Below, in pieces: positions 15,565 through 22,760 of a stretch of 25,374 bases of DNA. The position numbers and the translations under genes are program-made. The notes under the pieces were generated by a model that saw only the letters and a program-made list of their open reading frames with translations, had not been told where the DNA came from and did no database searches. The stretch comes from CAURMH01 sp963525745. GTDB taxonomy: Bacteria > Pseudomonadota > Gammaproteobacteria > Enterobacterales > Pasteurellaceae. Every line of letters begins with the position of its first letter. The first letter of the stretch is position 1. Location of the stretch: assembly GCA_963525745.1 (NCBI GenBank), contig CAURMH010000021.1:1-25374 (forward strand), given 5' to 3'.

Positions 15565-16257
15565 ATGACACCAATCAAACTCCCCCCCGAAAAACAAGCA
15601 AAATTGGCCGCACTTTTCAGCGAGTTTAACGAAAAGAAAGCGGCATTAATCGCCCTTTCTGATGAATTAGGCATGCTAGAGCGCAAACAGGCAAAAAACA
15701 CTGCCACAATTTCCGCTGTTCGCACAGAATTTGAAACGGAGATCGCCAAAATCAAAGCAAAATTTGATGAAAAAAGCGAACTTACGCTTGATGACTACGC
15801 CGAAACGCAAAAATTGAAAGCAGAATTAAAAGCCCGCGTAGATTTCTTCACCGCCATTGATGAAGAGCTTGAAAGCAAACTTTACGAAAAACGCGAAGAA
15901 ACCTACAAAGCCAAAAAAGAACTGATTCTTTTCCGAAAATCCCTTTACTGATTCTTTGCCGAATCCTTGCTTGATGAGTTTATTGAGCAAAATAAAGCGA
16001 AAATCGCGCTATTTAAGGGGTTATTTGTTCAATCCAGTAAATAATATGACCCGCTAACCGGAAAAGATGAGCATGATGAATTTAATGACGTTTTAGCACG
16101 TAAATTCAATCTTGAGCCAATCACGCCGGAAGAATTAAAACTCCCACCGTTGGCGCTTGCCGATAGCTGGCAGCCGAAAACCCCAAGCCAAAAACACTTT
16201 GAGCGCTTTCAACCTCAAACAGAAAAAGGTTTTAAACGTTTATTAACTGATATGTAA
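15565..16257 (+). pseudogene. Coiled-coil protein before the capsid gene (possible scaffold), two in-frame stops
   Basis: The frame from ATG 15565 reads 128 residues to a TGA at 15949-15951, but the same frame continues as good protein to a second stop, TAA at 16042-16044, and on to the true end, TAA 16255-16257. The parent protein would be 230 residues. The N-terminal 125 residues are highly charged and strongly helical (Lys/Glu/Ala heptads), and the C-terminal part (YDPLTGKDEHDEFNDVLARKF, then PPLALADSWQP) looks globular. I do not recognise the family. Its place directly upstream of a P2-type capsid gene matches that of the P2 scaffold protein O, and a helical coiled coil suits a scaffold, but this is inference from position. 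No protease motif is visible. The last stop overlaps the capsid gene's ribosome site (TAAGGA). Confidence 0.65.
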
Positions 16258-16268
16258 GGAATCCCAAA

Positions 16269-17198
16269 ATGGAAATTAAAACCCAAGAAAAATTTGAGGA
16301 ATACAAAAAAGCGCTAGACGATAAAAAACTTAGATTTTGAGTATGCACATGATTTTTCAAAAGTCGAAAAATCATTAAACAAGGCATTAAAAAGCACGCG
16401 TTTTTAGGCTTAATTACCACTAAATTTGTGATAGATTCACCGAATAAAGCCTATGAACTGTCTATGCCGATTGTCAGCAACACGGACACCAACAAACACG
16501 CCCGCACCCCACGAAATTATGTGCAAGACGCAACACCGTTTTTATGTAAGCAAGTGAATTTAGATATTCGCCTACCGCATAGCGATTTAGACTTATTCAC
16601 TGATATTGATTTTGAAAAAGAACTCAACGCACGCTTAGGCGTTGAACTAGCGCAAAATCTCACCATGGTCGGCTTTCATGGTACACACCGCGCGGAAGAT
16701 TCAGATTCCGAAAATAACCCACTGGGCGAAGATGTAGCGAAAGGTTGGCACGCACAACTTAAAGAAAAAGGGCAAATTATCCACGCCACAAGCGGACAAA
16801 GCCTCACACAGCTTATCAATCAAGCGTTAGATAAAATCCCCGCAAAATTGCGCGAAAGTGGCGATTTAATCGCGCTCTGTGGGCGTAATGTAATGAGCGG
16901 CGCATTAATTAACCTTGAGCCGAAACAGCTCAACGCACAAAACGGTGAATTATTAACAGCGAAAAATCTAATTGGCGGGTTGCGCGCAATTCAAGCCCCT
17001 TTCTTTCCGGCTGATTGTATTCTAATCACCACACTGTCGAACTTTGCTATTTACTTTAAGCAAGACACCGCACGCTTATTCTTCAAGCAAGAAATACGTG
17101 AAGATAGCTTGCAAGTTTTCTTTTCCGTGCAGCTTGATTACTTGCTGGAAAATCACCGCCACGCCGTCTTAATTGATGGCATTGAAGCAGCGGCTTAA
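16269..17198 (+). pseudogene. Major capsid protein, phage P2 family (gpN-like), two frameshifts near the N-terminus
   Basis: ATG 16269 follows AAGGA at 16256-16260. The protein starts MEIKTQEKFEEYKKALDDK. A shift in the A run near 16322-16330 leads to LDFEYAHDFSKVEKSLNKALK. A second, in the T run at 16401-16405, leads to the long frame ending at 17198. That frame has hallmarks of P2 gpN capsid proteins: MPIVSNTDTNKHARTPR, CKQVNLDIRLPHSDLDLF, MVGFHGTHRAEDSD, NPLGEDVAKGW and, near the C-terminus, NFAIYFKQDTARLFF. Reconstructed length is about 309 residues, somewhat below P2's 357. The family builds the icosahedral head by the HK97 fold. The long frame alone could start only at a weak GTG (16428) and would lack the N-terminal arm, so the gene is probably dead. 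Confidence 0.8.
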
Positions 17199-17200
17199 CC

Positions 17201-17416
17201 ATGGAAAAAAGCATAGAAGAATGTGCGCTTGCCTTACAGGAAGCAATGAATCTATTCTTGAATTACAGCGTTCAACTTTACATTAAGCAAGGCGTGATTA
17301 ATGCCAATGATAAACATGCATTAATGCGTGAATATTCAAGACTGATGACCGAAAACGCTCGCGAAAATGACCGCACTTTAAGCACCGGACAAGTCAGCGT
17401 ATTTGCTTTTGATTAG
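17201..17416 (+). CDS. Small protein after the capsid gene, function unknown
   Basis: 71 residues starting two bases after the capsid stop, so translationally coupled. The sequence is mostly helical (ECALALQEAMNLFLNYSVQLYI, then NANDKHALMREYSRLM) and ends GQVSVFAFD. No family is recognised and no Cys or metal motif is present. It contains a perfect uptake sequence near 17370. In P2 the capsid gene is followed by the small terminase M, but this protein is far too short for M and shows no similarity. The frame is intact. Confidence 0.55.
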   Translation: MEKSIEECALALQEAMNLFLNYSVQLYIKQGVINANDKHALMREYSRLMTENARENDRTLSTGQVSVFAFD

Positions 17417-17423
17417 GTAAATT

Positions 17424-17605
17424 ATGCAGAAAGAAGAAATATTCAAGCAGTTAGATTTTCTCTCGGACGCGGGTGGAAATGCAGTAAAAGCACACTAAAA
17501 AGAAGAATGAAAGAAGGCAAATTAAAATCCTATAAATTAGGGCGTTCTCGCAAAATTGCCGAAAGCGATCTAAATGCTTTCTTAGCCACCCAAAAGCAAC
17601 ACTAG
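17424..17605 (+). pseudogene. Small helix-turn-helix (excisionase or MerR-like) protein, frameshifted
   Basis: The ATG at 17424 opens MQKEEIFKQLDF and then runs into a stop, while a frame entered at the TTTT run near 17455 continues as CSKSTLKRRMKEGKLKSYKL, GRSRKIAESDLNAFLATQ to TAG 17603-17605. The second part has the recognition helix and wing pattern of excisionase/DNA-binding domain proteins (S-x-x-T-L-x-R-R-M-K-E-G, then Y-K-L-G-R-S-R-K-I and DLNAFL). Joined, the protein would be about 60 residues. It would be the element's second small DNA-binding protein after AlpA. Confidence 0.55.
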
Positions 17606-17610
17606 ACCCG

Positions 17611-17751
17611 ATGGGGCGGAAACGCCCTATCTATCCACAGAATAAAGAACCATGCAATACCAAGAAAAACGCACCGCCAAAATACCGTGCAGAAGAAGTG
17701 ATTGAGTTCTTTAAGAATAGAAATAAAGAACAGGTGAAAAATGAGCTATAA
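17611..17751 (+). CDS. Possible 46-residue protein upstream of the replication gene
   Basis: ATG 17611 to TAA 17751, with the C-terminal half (YRAEEVIEFFKNRNKEQVKNEL) looking like genuine helical protein. It overlaps the next gene's ATG by eleven bases (ATGAGCTATAA), the sort of overlap seen with translational coupling. No family is recognised and no ribosome site is evident. The first codons also form a small GGGCG-GAAA-CGCCC hairpin. It may be the tail of a longer, decayed gene. Confidence 0.35.
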   Translation: MGRKRPIYPQNKEPCNTKKNAPPKYRAEEVIEFFKNRNKEQVKNEL

Positions 17752-18587
17752 AAAACAAAAGCCAAAAGTACCGCACTTTGACGCGCAAAGGCACGTAGCC
17801 TTTGAACATATTTACGCCTTAATCGGCGACAAAGCCTGGGCAGCGTGGAGGGAGCGACAAAGACAAGGGAAGCGGCATAGAATCGAGCCTACTACGCGAT
17901 AAATTCTGGCTTAAAAAAGACTATAAGCCGATTATTTTGGACGCGGATATACTCAATAATGCCGGGCATTATCAGATTTTAAAAGATGACGTGCGCTCCG
18001 TGACCTTTTGTCGATTCGGCGACGTGACGGTGACGCAAGAAACGGTCCTACTGTTAGCCATTGCACAACACAGGAAAGTTTTCTTTGCAGATAACTTAGG
18101 CGAAAATAAGCAAGATTTAAGCGATTATGTTTTACGTTTGCGCGAAGACGAAGACGCGCAACGCACCGCGCAAACCGTGATTCAAACTATTGAGCAAGGG
18201 CCTGTTTCAAAAACCGATCCTTATGTGGACTACCGCGAAAACGGCAAGATTAAAGGCTTGCATTTAATCAAGCCAAAAGTAAATGAAAAAACTTTGGAAG
18301 TTACTGAACAAGAAACGTGGATTTGCGATAATTTAGAGCTTGCGGGCGAAGGGAAAACCCAAAGCGGGGAATATTATTATCTTTTCCAATGGCAAAACCC
18401 CGACGAAAACACCCCGTGCACGGTCGCCATTGCGCGGGAAGATTTTGGCACCGATGCCGGCTGGAAAATGCTCAAGACGCAAGGGCTGAAAATGACACAG
18501 GGATCAAGCTTAACGCAGAAACTTACCGAGCATTTTCACTTTAATGGCAACTATTTTACCCAATGGACGATCACCAATGTGACCTAA
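17741..18587 (+). pseudogene. Replication protein with DUF927 start (P4-like primase/helicase), frameshifted and truncated
   Basis: ATG 17741 opens MSYKKQKPKVPHFDAQRHVAF, continuing to GDKAW; between about 17840 and 17890 the frame shifts, and the second frame continues GSGIESSLLRDKFWLKKDYK and on through 18587. Near the C-terminus ETWICDNLELAGEGKTQSGE, then YYYLFQWQN, and WTITNVT resemble the first third of the DUF927 domain found in large primase/helicase proteins of integrative elements. A complete DUF927 protein would continue with GW and a P-loop helicase part for several hundred residues; here a TAA follows ITNVT at once and nothing like the rest is downstream. So the element has lost its replication ATPase, probably through a deletion at about 18585 that also removed the rest of the right arm. 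A uptake sequence lies near 17771. Confidence 0.6.
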
Positions 18588-18736
18588 AATTCCTAGTAAA
18601 TTTACACACTGACAGAAAAAGTTTTTTGAAAGTAAAAATTTTATACAGTAGTTTTAGTAGTAAATCACAAATAAAAAACTTTAATTTTTTTCTACTTGCC
18701 TTAGAATCAAATTAAACAATAACTACTGGATGAAAA
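18588..18736 (+). other. AT-rich gap after the truncated replication gene
   Basis: No coding signal is seen. The region is unusually AT-rich, with several A and T runs, and marks the probable deletion junction of the element. Confidence 0.4.
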
Positions 18737-19119
18737 ATGATTGCTTTGTTTCTACTTCTAATAGCTGCGCCAATTTATCTACTGATAGCAGGGGTTTTCA
18801 TTGGCTTTACTTTCACCTATTTAGCTGAGATTCTCCCAGTTATTTTATAGGCATTTATTTGTTTATAGTTTTTTTAGTTGTAGTTTTTGCTCCTTTAAAA
18901 CCATGGTACGACAAACATCACGATAAAATAAAACTAACCGGAAACCTGATTTTTTTAGTCTTATTTGGACCATTAATAGCTGTTCTAGCTATATCTATCA
19001 TTGCATTACCTTTTGTGATGATTTATGCAATAGCGGATCATCCATTTTTATGGTATGCCGTAATCTTATTTTTTGTTTTTGTGGTTGTTTTCTCTCTCCG
19101 CCAGAATACAATTCTTTAA
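18737..19119 (+). pseudogene. Hydrophobic membrane protein in two frames, function unknown
   Basis: ATG 18737 reads 37 hydrophobic residues (MIALFLLLIAAPIYLLIAGV and on) to TAG at 18848-18850. In another frame, open from about 18840, the protein continues GIYLFIVFLVVVFAPLKPWY, a charged loop (DKHHDKIKLTGN), and two more hydrophobic spans (FLVLFGPLIAVLAISIIALP; WYAVILFFVFVVVFSL) to TAA 19117-19119. The pieces join as one protein of about 125 residues with four membrane spans after a single frameshift near 18840. Alternatively the second part is a separate 86-residue protein with a TTG start. No family is recognised. Low GC content and position at the element's right edge suggest acquired cargo. 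Confidence 0.45.
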
Positions 19120-19492
19120 CGTTCGCCAACGTTTTCTAATGACATTGAATAATAATGTGACGTTTGAATTCAAGACAATAATGTTTGCTCATAAAAAATC
19201 TGCACCTTAATGAGTTGGTCTGGGTATCCAACTCATTGAGGTGCAGATCAATGTGCGGTCGGTTTTGGAGGCGTTTTTATGATGATTTATCAATTCGGAA
19301 GAGGGGATTATGATGGTTTCTGCTGCCGTTAAAAAAGAGCGTCAAATTATCGTATCGGTTAATAGAAAGCCGATGAAAATGGAAAGCTGAAACGACAATC
19401 GCTTTGACAAAATGTAAGCGTCATTTCAGCGTTGTGTAACTGCGTTACAATTCAAAAGCGCAGAGAAAGTTATAACATAAGGCAATAGCGTG
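19120..19492. other. Non-coding region between element and hyp cluster, with a minus-strand terminator
   Basis: No convincing gene. A short frame with a strong GGAGG ribosome site (about 19267) starts at ATG 19280 but stops after 17 codons; a second overlapping frame (MMVSAAVKKERQIIVSVN...) gives 26 residues. Neither is recognised and they may be gene debris. A degenerate uptake sequence is near 19254. No copy of the tRNA-Ser 3' end was found here. Confidence 0.5.
19191..19247 (-). terminator. Long hairpin, probable terminator of the hyp cluster
   Basis: Two 20-base arms (19199-19218 and 19228-19247) pair with only one G-U position around a 9-base loop. On the minus strand the stem is followed by GATTTTTTAT, the T run of an intrinsic terminator. 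It lies about 245 bases beyond the hypE stop. Its length is greater than needed for termination, so it could also be a dispersed palindromic repeat. Confidence 0.65.
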
Positions 19493-20506
19493 TTAACAAA
19501 TTCGCGGTAACGGTTCGTTAGTCGGTAAATCCAATAAGCGGCTTTGTCCGAAAATACCGATCGTTCTCACTTTTTGATCGTCGGTGACTTCGCCGATGAT
19601 CGCTGCATTTTTGCCTAATTCGTGACGATGAAGTGCGGTCAAAATTGACGGTGTTTGCTCGGCGTCGGCAATAATGACCAATTTGCCTTCATTCGCGAAA
19701 TTAAGCGGATCCAAGCCGAGGAGCTCACAGATTCCTCGAACTTCATTTCGAATCGGCAAGGTTTCTTCGTAAATTTGCATACCAACCTGCCGACTATGTA
19801 CATATTCGTGCAGAACGGCATTGACGCCGCCGCGTGTCGCGTCACGAATCGCTTTAATGCCTGAAAACGGGCGCAATAGGTCAATTAGCGGTGTTAGTAC
19901 CGCGCAATCGCTTTGTAATGTGCTTTGAATGCCTAATTTTTCTCTTAGATTTAAAATGGTTGCCCCATGATCGCCGAGAGTTCCGCTGACAATAATTTTA
20001 TCGCCGGATTCAATCTGGTGCGCCCCCCAATCCAGTCCTTGAGGAATAATGCCGATTCCGCCAGTATTAATGAAAACTTTGTCAACGGCGCCGCGTTGCA
20101 CAACTTTGGTATCGCCAGTGACGATTTGAATACCTGCATGGCGACAGGTCGCTGCCATTGATTGAATGATTTGTTGTAATTCCGACAGCGGTAAACCTTC
20201 TTCCAAAATAAAACCGCAGGATAAATAGCGTGGGATTCCACCACCCACCGCTATGTCGTTCGCCGTGCCGCAAACGGCCAGTTTGCCGATGTCGCCGCCA
20301 GGAAAAAAAATCGGATCGATAACAAAGCTATCGGTGGAAAAAGCGAGTTTTTCCCCCAGTGCGGTTAATTCGCTTAAGGCTATCCGTGCCTGATCTTCGC
20401 CTTGCGCCAGAATCGGGTTATTAAATGCGTCGACAAAATAATTTTGAATCAACTGTTGCATCGCTGTGCCGCCGTTGCCGTGCGCCATGGTTATAAAATC
20501 GGTCAT
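19493..20506 (-). CDS. hypE: Hydrogenase maturation protein HypE
   Basis: Dehydrates the carbamoyl group placed on its C-terminal cysteine by HypF into a thiocyanate, the source of the cyanide ligands of NiFe-hydrogenases. The start is set at ATG 20506 (MTDFITMAHGNGG), one base after the hypD stop and preceded by AGAAGAGA; the upstream in-frame extension overlaps hypD. The protein has 337 residues, close to E. coli's. Visible are the N-terminal AHGNGG motif, the ATP-binding AIR-synthase-type fold (FSTDSFVIDP, GDIGKLAVCGTANDIAVGG, GDTKVV) and the essential C-terminal PRIC with Cys337 as the last residue. It is the last gene of the cluster and contains a uptake sequence near 19631. Confidence 0.96.
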   Translation of the reverse strand: MTDFITMAHGNGGTAMQQLIQNYFVDAFNNPILAQGEDQARIALSELTALGEKLAFSTDSFVIDPIFFPGGDIGKLAVCGTANDIAVGGGIPRYLSCGFILEEGLPLSELQQIIQSMAATCRHAGIQIVTGDTKVVQRGAVDKVFINTGGIGIIPQGLDWGAHQIESGDKIIVSGTLGDHGATILNLREKLGIQSTLQSDCAVLTPLIDLLRPFSGIKAIRDATRGGVNAVLHEYVHSRQVGMQIYEETLPIRNEVRGICELLGLDPLNFANEGKLVIIADAEQTPSILTALHRHELGKNAAIIGEVTDDQKVRTIGIFGQSRLLDLPTNEPLPRIC

Positions 20507-20507
20507 A

Positions 20508-21620
20508 TTATTCTCTTCTGTATTGATAATAAGCGGCACAAGCGCCTTCGGAGGACACCATTAATGCGCCGTAGGCATTATCCGGATTACAGCGTGTGGC
20601 GAATAACGGGCAGTCGGACGGTTTACATTGGCCGGTTAATACTTCGCCACAACGTGAATCGGGATCGTCTGCGACCTGTTGCGGCGTGCTATTAAAATAG
20701 CTTTCCGCATCAAATTGGCGATAAGCCGGGGTCAATTCCACGCCGGATTCTTCGATTTCGCCTAATCCGCGCCACTCGCTACTTGCTTTTAATTGAAAAA
20801 CATTGTTCATAGCATGTTGTGCCAATAAATTGCCATTGGCCTGTACGATACGTTTATATTGATTTTCAACTTCACAGCGATCGTCGACAAATTGGCCAAC
20901 TAGCATAACGATCGCCTGCAGAATATCCAACGGTTCAAATCCCGTAATGACAAACGGTTTGTGGAATTGTCGGCACAGCGCTTGATAAGGCTCGGCGCCG
21001 ATAATCATACTCACATGACCCGGCGCAAGAAATCCGTCAATTTTAACATGCTGTTGCGATAACAAACTACGCAGAGTCGGAATAATCGTAATGTTTTGAC
21101 AAACCACCCAAAAATTCCGAATATTTTCCCGCTTGGCTTGTTGTAACGTGATCGCCGTACTCGGCATGGTCGTTTCAAACCCTAAAGAGAAAAAGACGAC
21201 TTTCTTATCCGGATTACTTTGGGCGATTTTCAACGCATCCAACGGCGAATAGACAATGCGAACATCACATCCGCGCGCTTTGGCCTCAAGCAATGAGCCT
21301 TTACGACCTTTCACCCGCATAGCGTCACCGAAAGTACAGAAAATCACCTCCGGTTTTTCAGCGATTTCAATGCACACATCAATACGCCCCATCGGCAACA
21401 CGCACACCGGGCAGCCGGGGCCATGGATAAATTCGATAGAATTTGGCAACAAGCGATCCAATCCGAATTTAAAAATCGTGTGTGTGTGGCCGCCGCAAAC
21501 TTCCATCAGATAAAGCGGATTATCAGCGGAAAAGTGCGGTAATTTTTCCATGAGTTTATGGAGCTGTTCGATTAAACGCTTGGCTAATGTCGGATCACGA
21601 AACTCGTCGACGAATTGCAT
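20508..21620 (-). CDS. hypD: Hydrogenase maturation protein HypD
   Basis: Iron-sulfur scaffold on which, with HypC, the Fe(CN)2CO group of NiFe-hydrogenases is assembled. The protein has 370 residues, as expected. Family motifs are MEVCGGHTHTIFKFGL, HGPGCPVCVLP with two cysteines, FSLGFETTMPSTA, and GFLAPGHVSMIIG. The C-terminal cysteine set for the [4Fe-4S] cluster is SRCGEVLTGQCKPSDCPLFA, then RCNP. It begins nine bases after the hypB stop; in enterobacteria hypC lies between B and D but there is no room for it here. A uptake sequence sits near 21534. Confidence 0.96.
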   Translation of the reverse strand: MQFVDEFRDPTLAKRLIEQLHKLMEKLPHFSADNPLYLMEVCGGHTHTIFKFGLDRLLPNSIEFIHGPGCPVCVLPMGRIDVCIEIAEKPEVIFCTFGDAMRVKGRKGSLLEAKARGCDVRIVYSPLDALKIAQSNPDKKVVFFSLGFETTMPSTAITLQQAKRENIRNFWVVCQNITIIPTLRSLLSQQHVKIDGFLAPGHVSMIIGAEPYQALCRQFHKPFVITGFEPLDILQAIVMLVGQFVDDRCEVENQYKRIVQANGNLLAQHAMNNVFQLKASSEWRGLGEIEESGVELTPAYRQFDAESYFNSTPQQVADDPDSRCGEVLTGQCKPSDCPLFATRCNPDNAYGALMVSSEGACAAYYQYRRE

Positions 21621-21629
21621 AATCTCCCC

Positions 21630-22409
21630 TTATTTCCGTAACCAATTCAGCCAAGCGCCCAATCCTTCTTTTGTCATGGCGGAAAGTTGAATAATTTCAA
21701 TGGTCGGATTGACCCGCTTAGCATTCTCAACGCATTTTTCCACATCAAAATTCAAATAAGGCAATAAATCAATTTTATTTAAAATCATTAATTTCGCGGC
21801 GGCGAACATATGAGGGTATTTTAGTGGCTTATCTTCTCCTTCGGTCACGGATAAAATCACCACTTTCGCCTTTTCGCCTAAATCGAATTCCGACGGACAA
21901 ACGAGATTACCGACATTTTCAATAAATAAAAGCCCATTTTCCTCCGGACGTAACTTGACCAACGCTTCGGCGATCATATTGGCGTCCAAATGACAACCTT
22001 TGCCTGTATTGACTTGCAAGGCGGGAACACCGGTGGCGCGGATACGTTCCGCATCGTTTTCGGTTTGCTGATCGCCTTCGATGACATAACAAGGTCGTTT
22101 CTCTTTTAATTCATTTAATGTTGTCGTTAATAACGTTGTTTTGCCCGAACCGGGGCTGGAAACGAGATTTAGGGCTAAAATACCGTGTTTTTGAAAAAAT
22201 CCACGATTAATATCGGCAAGTTGATTATTTTTGCCTAACACATCCTGCTCAATTTTTAATAAACGTTTTTGATGATCATGATCGAGGGAATGAAATTGCG
22301 AAAAAGAAAAATTCGGACGGCTTTTTTCAGCCCCCGTCAATTCGTGAGAATGAGGTAATTCACCGATTTTTACTTGATCCGGATGGCCGCAGCCACAAGT
22401 CGTACACAT
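21630..22409 (-). CDS. hypB: Hydrogenase nickel-incorporation GTPase HypB
   Basis: GTPase that delivers nickel to the large subunit of NiFe-hydrogenases with HypA. The start is ATG 22409, eight bases after GGAG, giving 259 residues and the family's N-terminal nickel site MCTTCGCG (Cys2, Cys5, Cys7); a GTG three codons earlier touches the ribosome site. A short His-containing linker (PHSHE, HSLDHDH) follows, less His-rich than in some bacteria. The G domain has the Walker A motif SSPGSGKTT (84-92), VIEGDQQT, the metal-binding GKGCHLDA, ENVGNLVCPSEFD and NKIDLLPYL. It is first in the cluster, behind an FNR-type promoter. No hypA is found upstream. Confidence 0.96.
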   Translation of the reverse strand: MCTTCGCGHPDQVKIGELPHSHELTGAEKSRPNFSFSQFHSLDHDHQKRLLKIEQDVLGKNNQLADINRGFFQKHGILALNLVSSPGSGKTTLLTTTLNELKEKRPCYVIEGDQQTENDAERIRATGVPALQVNTGKGCHLDANMIAEALVKLRPEENGLLFIENVGNLVCPSEFDLGEKAKVVILSVTEGEDKPLKYPHMFAAAKLMILNKIDLLPYLNFDVEKCVENAKRVNPTIEIIQLSAMTKEGLGAWLNWLRK

Positions 22410-22444
22410 AATATACACTCCGTAGTCACATTTAAAACGGCAAA

Positions 22445-22485
22445 ATTATAGCATTAAAGCCACGGCTGCGTTTGATAAAAATCAT
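22445..22485 (-). promoter_or_regulatory. FNR-type anaerobic promoter of hypBDE
   Basis: TTGATAAAAATCAT (22472-22485) matches the FNR site TTGAT-N4-ATCAA at nine of ten positions. On the minus strand a perfect TATAAT lies at 22450-22445. If that is the -10, transcription starts near 22438 and the FNR site is centred at about -40.5, the class II activating position. NiFe-hydrogenase genes are typically anaerobically induced, so sequence and function agree. Confidence 0.75.
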
Positions 22486-22605
22486 GGAAAACCATCAAAC
22501 TTATACTTAGAAGGTGAATTTGACGAAAATCGACTGCATTTTTACCTCGAATAATCCGGCTTTTTGATTTCAAACGTGCGGCCATTAATTTAAATTTAGA
22601 AAAAC

Positions 22606-22633
22606 TTGACCGATGTGTAATTAAGTATATAAT
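22606..22633 (+). promoter_or_regulatory. Strong sigma-70 promoter of a short transcript
   Basis: TTGACC at 22606-22611 and TATAAT at 22628-22633 are separated by 16 bases. Transcription would start near 22640 and meet a terminator about 75 bases later, well before the ybgI start. Confidence 0.75.
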
Positions 22634-22639
22634 GATCTT

Positions 22640-22714
22640 GTTTTTGATATTAGATAGTAATGAAACTTGGCTAGTGCGGCCTTCCCCCCTTTATTTTGCA
22701 CTAGCCATTTTTTT
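22640..22714 (+). ncRNA. Candidate small RNA ending in a 10-bp terminator hairpin
   Basis: The predicted transcript is about 75 bases. Its first 28 bases are unstructured and AU-rich. Then TGGCTAGTGC (22668-22677) pairs perfectly with GCACTAGCCA (22698-22707), followed by seven T (22708-22714). The 20-base loop holds a C-run (CTTCCCCCCTTT), a sequence able to pair with G-rich ribosome sites. No peptide of note is encoded. It may be a trans-acting small RNA or a terminated leader of ybgI; no known RNA family was recognised. Confidence 0.55.
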
Positions 22715-22760
22715 GTAAATTTCGTACTATATCCCACTTTCTTCTCGTTTTTTGACCATT

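Noticed and set aside
15949..16044. TGA and TAA in the scaffold-like gene as recoding (selenocysteine or readthrough)
   Set aside because: No stem-loop of the SECIS kind is apparent after the TGA, a second and different stop follows, and neighbouring genes are also broken, so decay is simpler.
19091..19104. CTCTCTC followed by CGCCA as a possible right att site (compare the tRNA-Ser end CTCTCTCACCGCCA)
   Set aside because: It lacks two bases in the middle and has no similarity to the T-arm further left; it also lies inside a coding-like frame. Likely chance.
19280..19390. Short frames with a good ribosome site as a small toxin or antitoxin gene
   Set aside because: They encode only 17 and 26 residues, neither hydrophobic nor recognisable, and do not form a pair.
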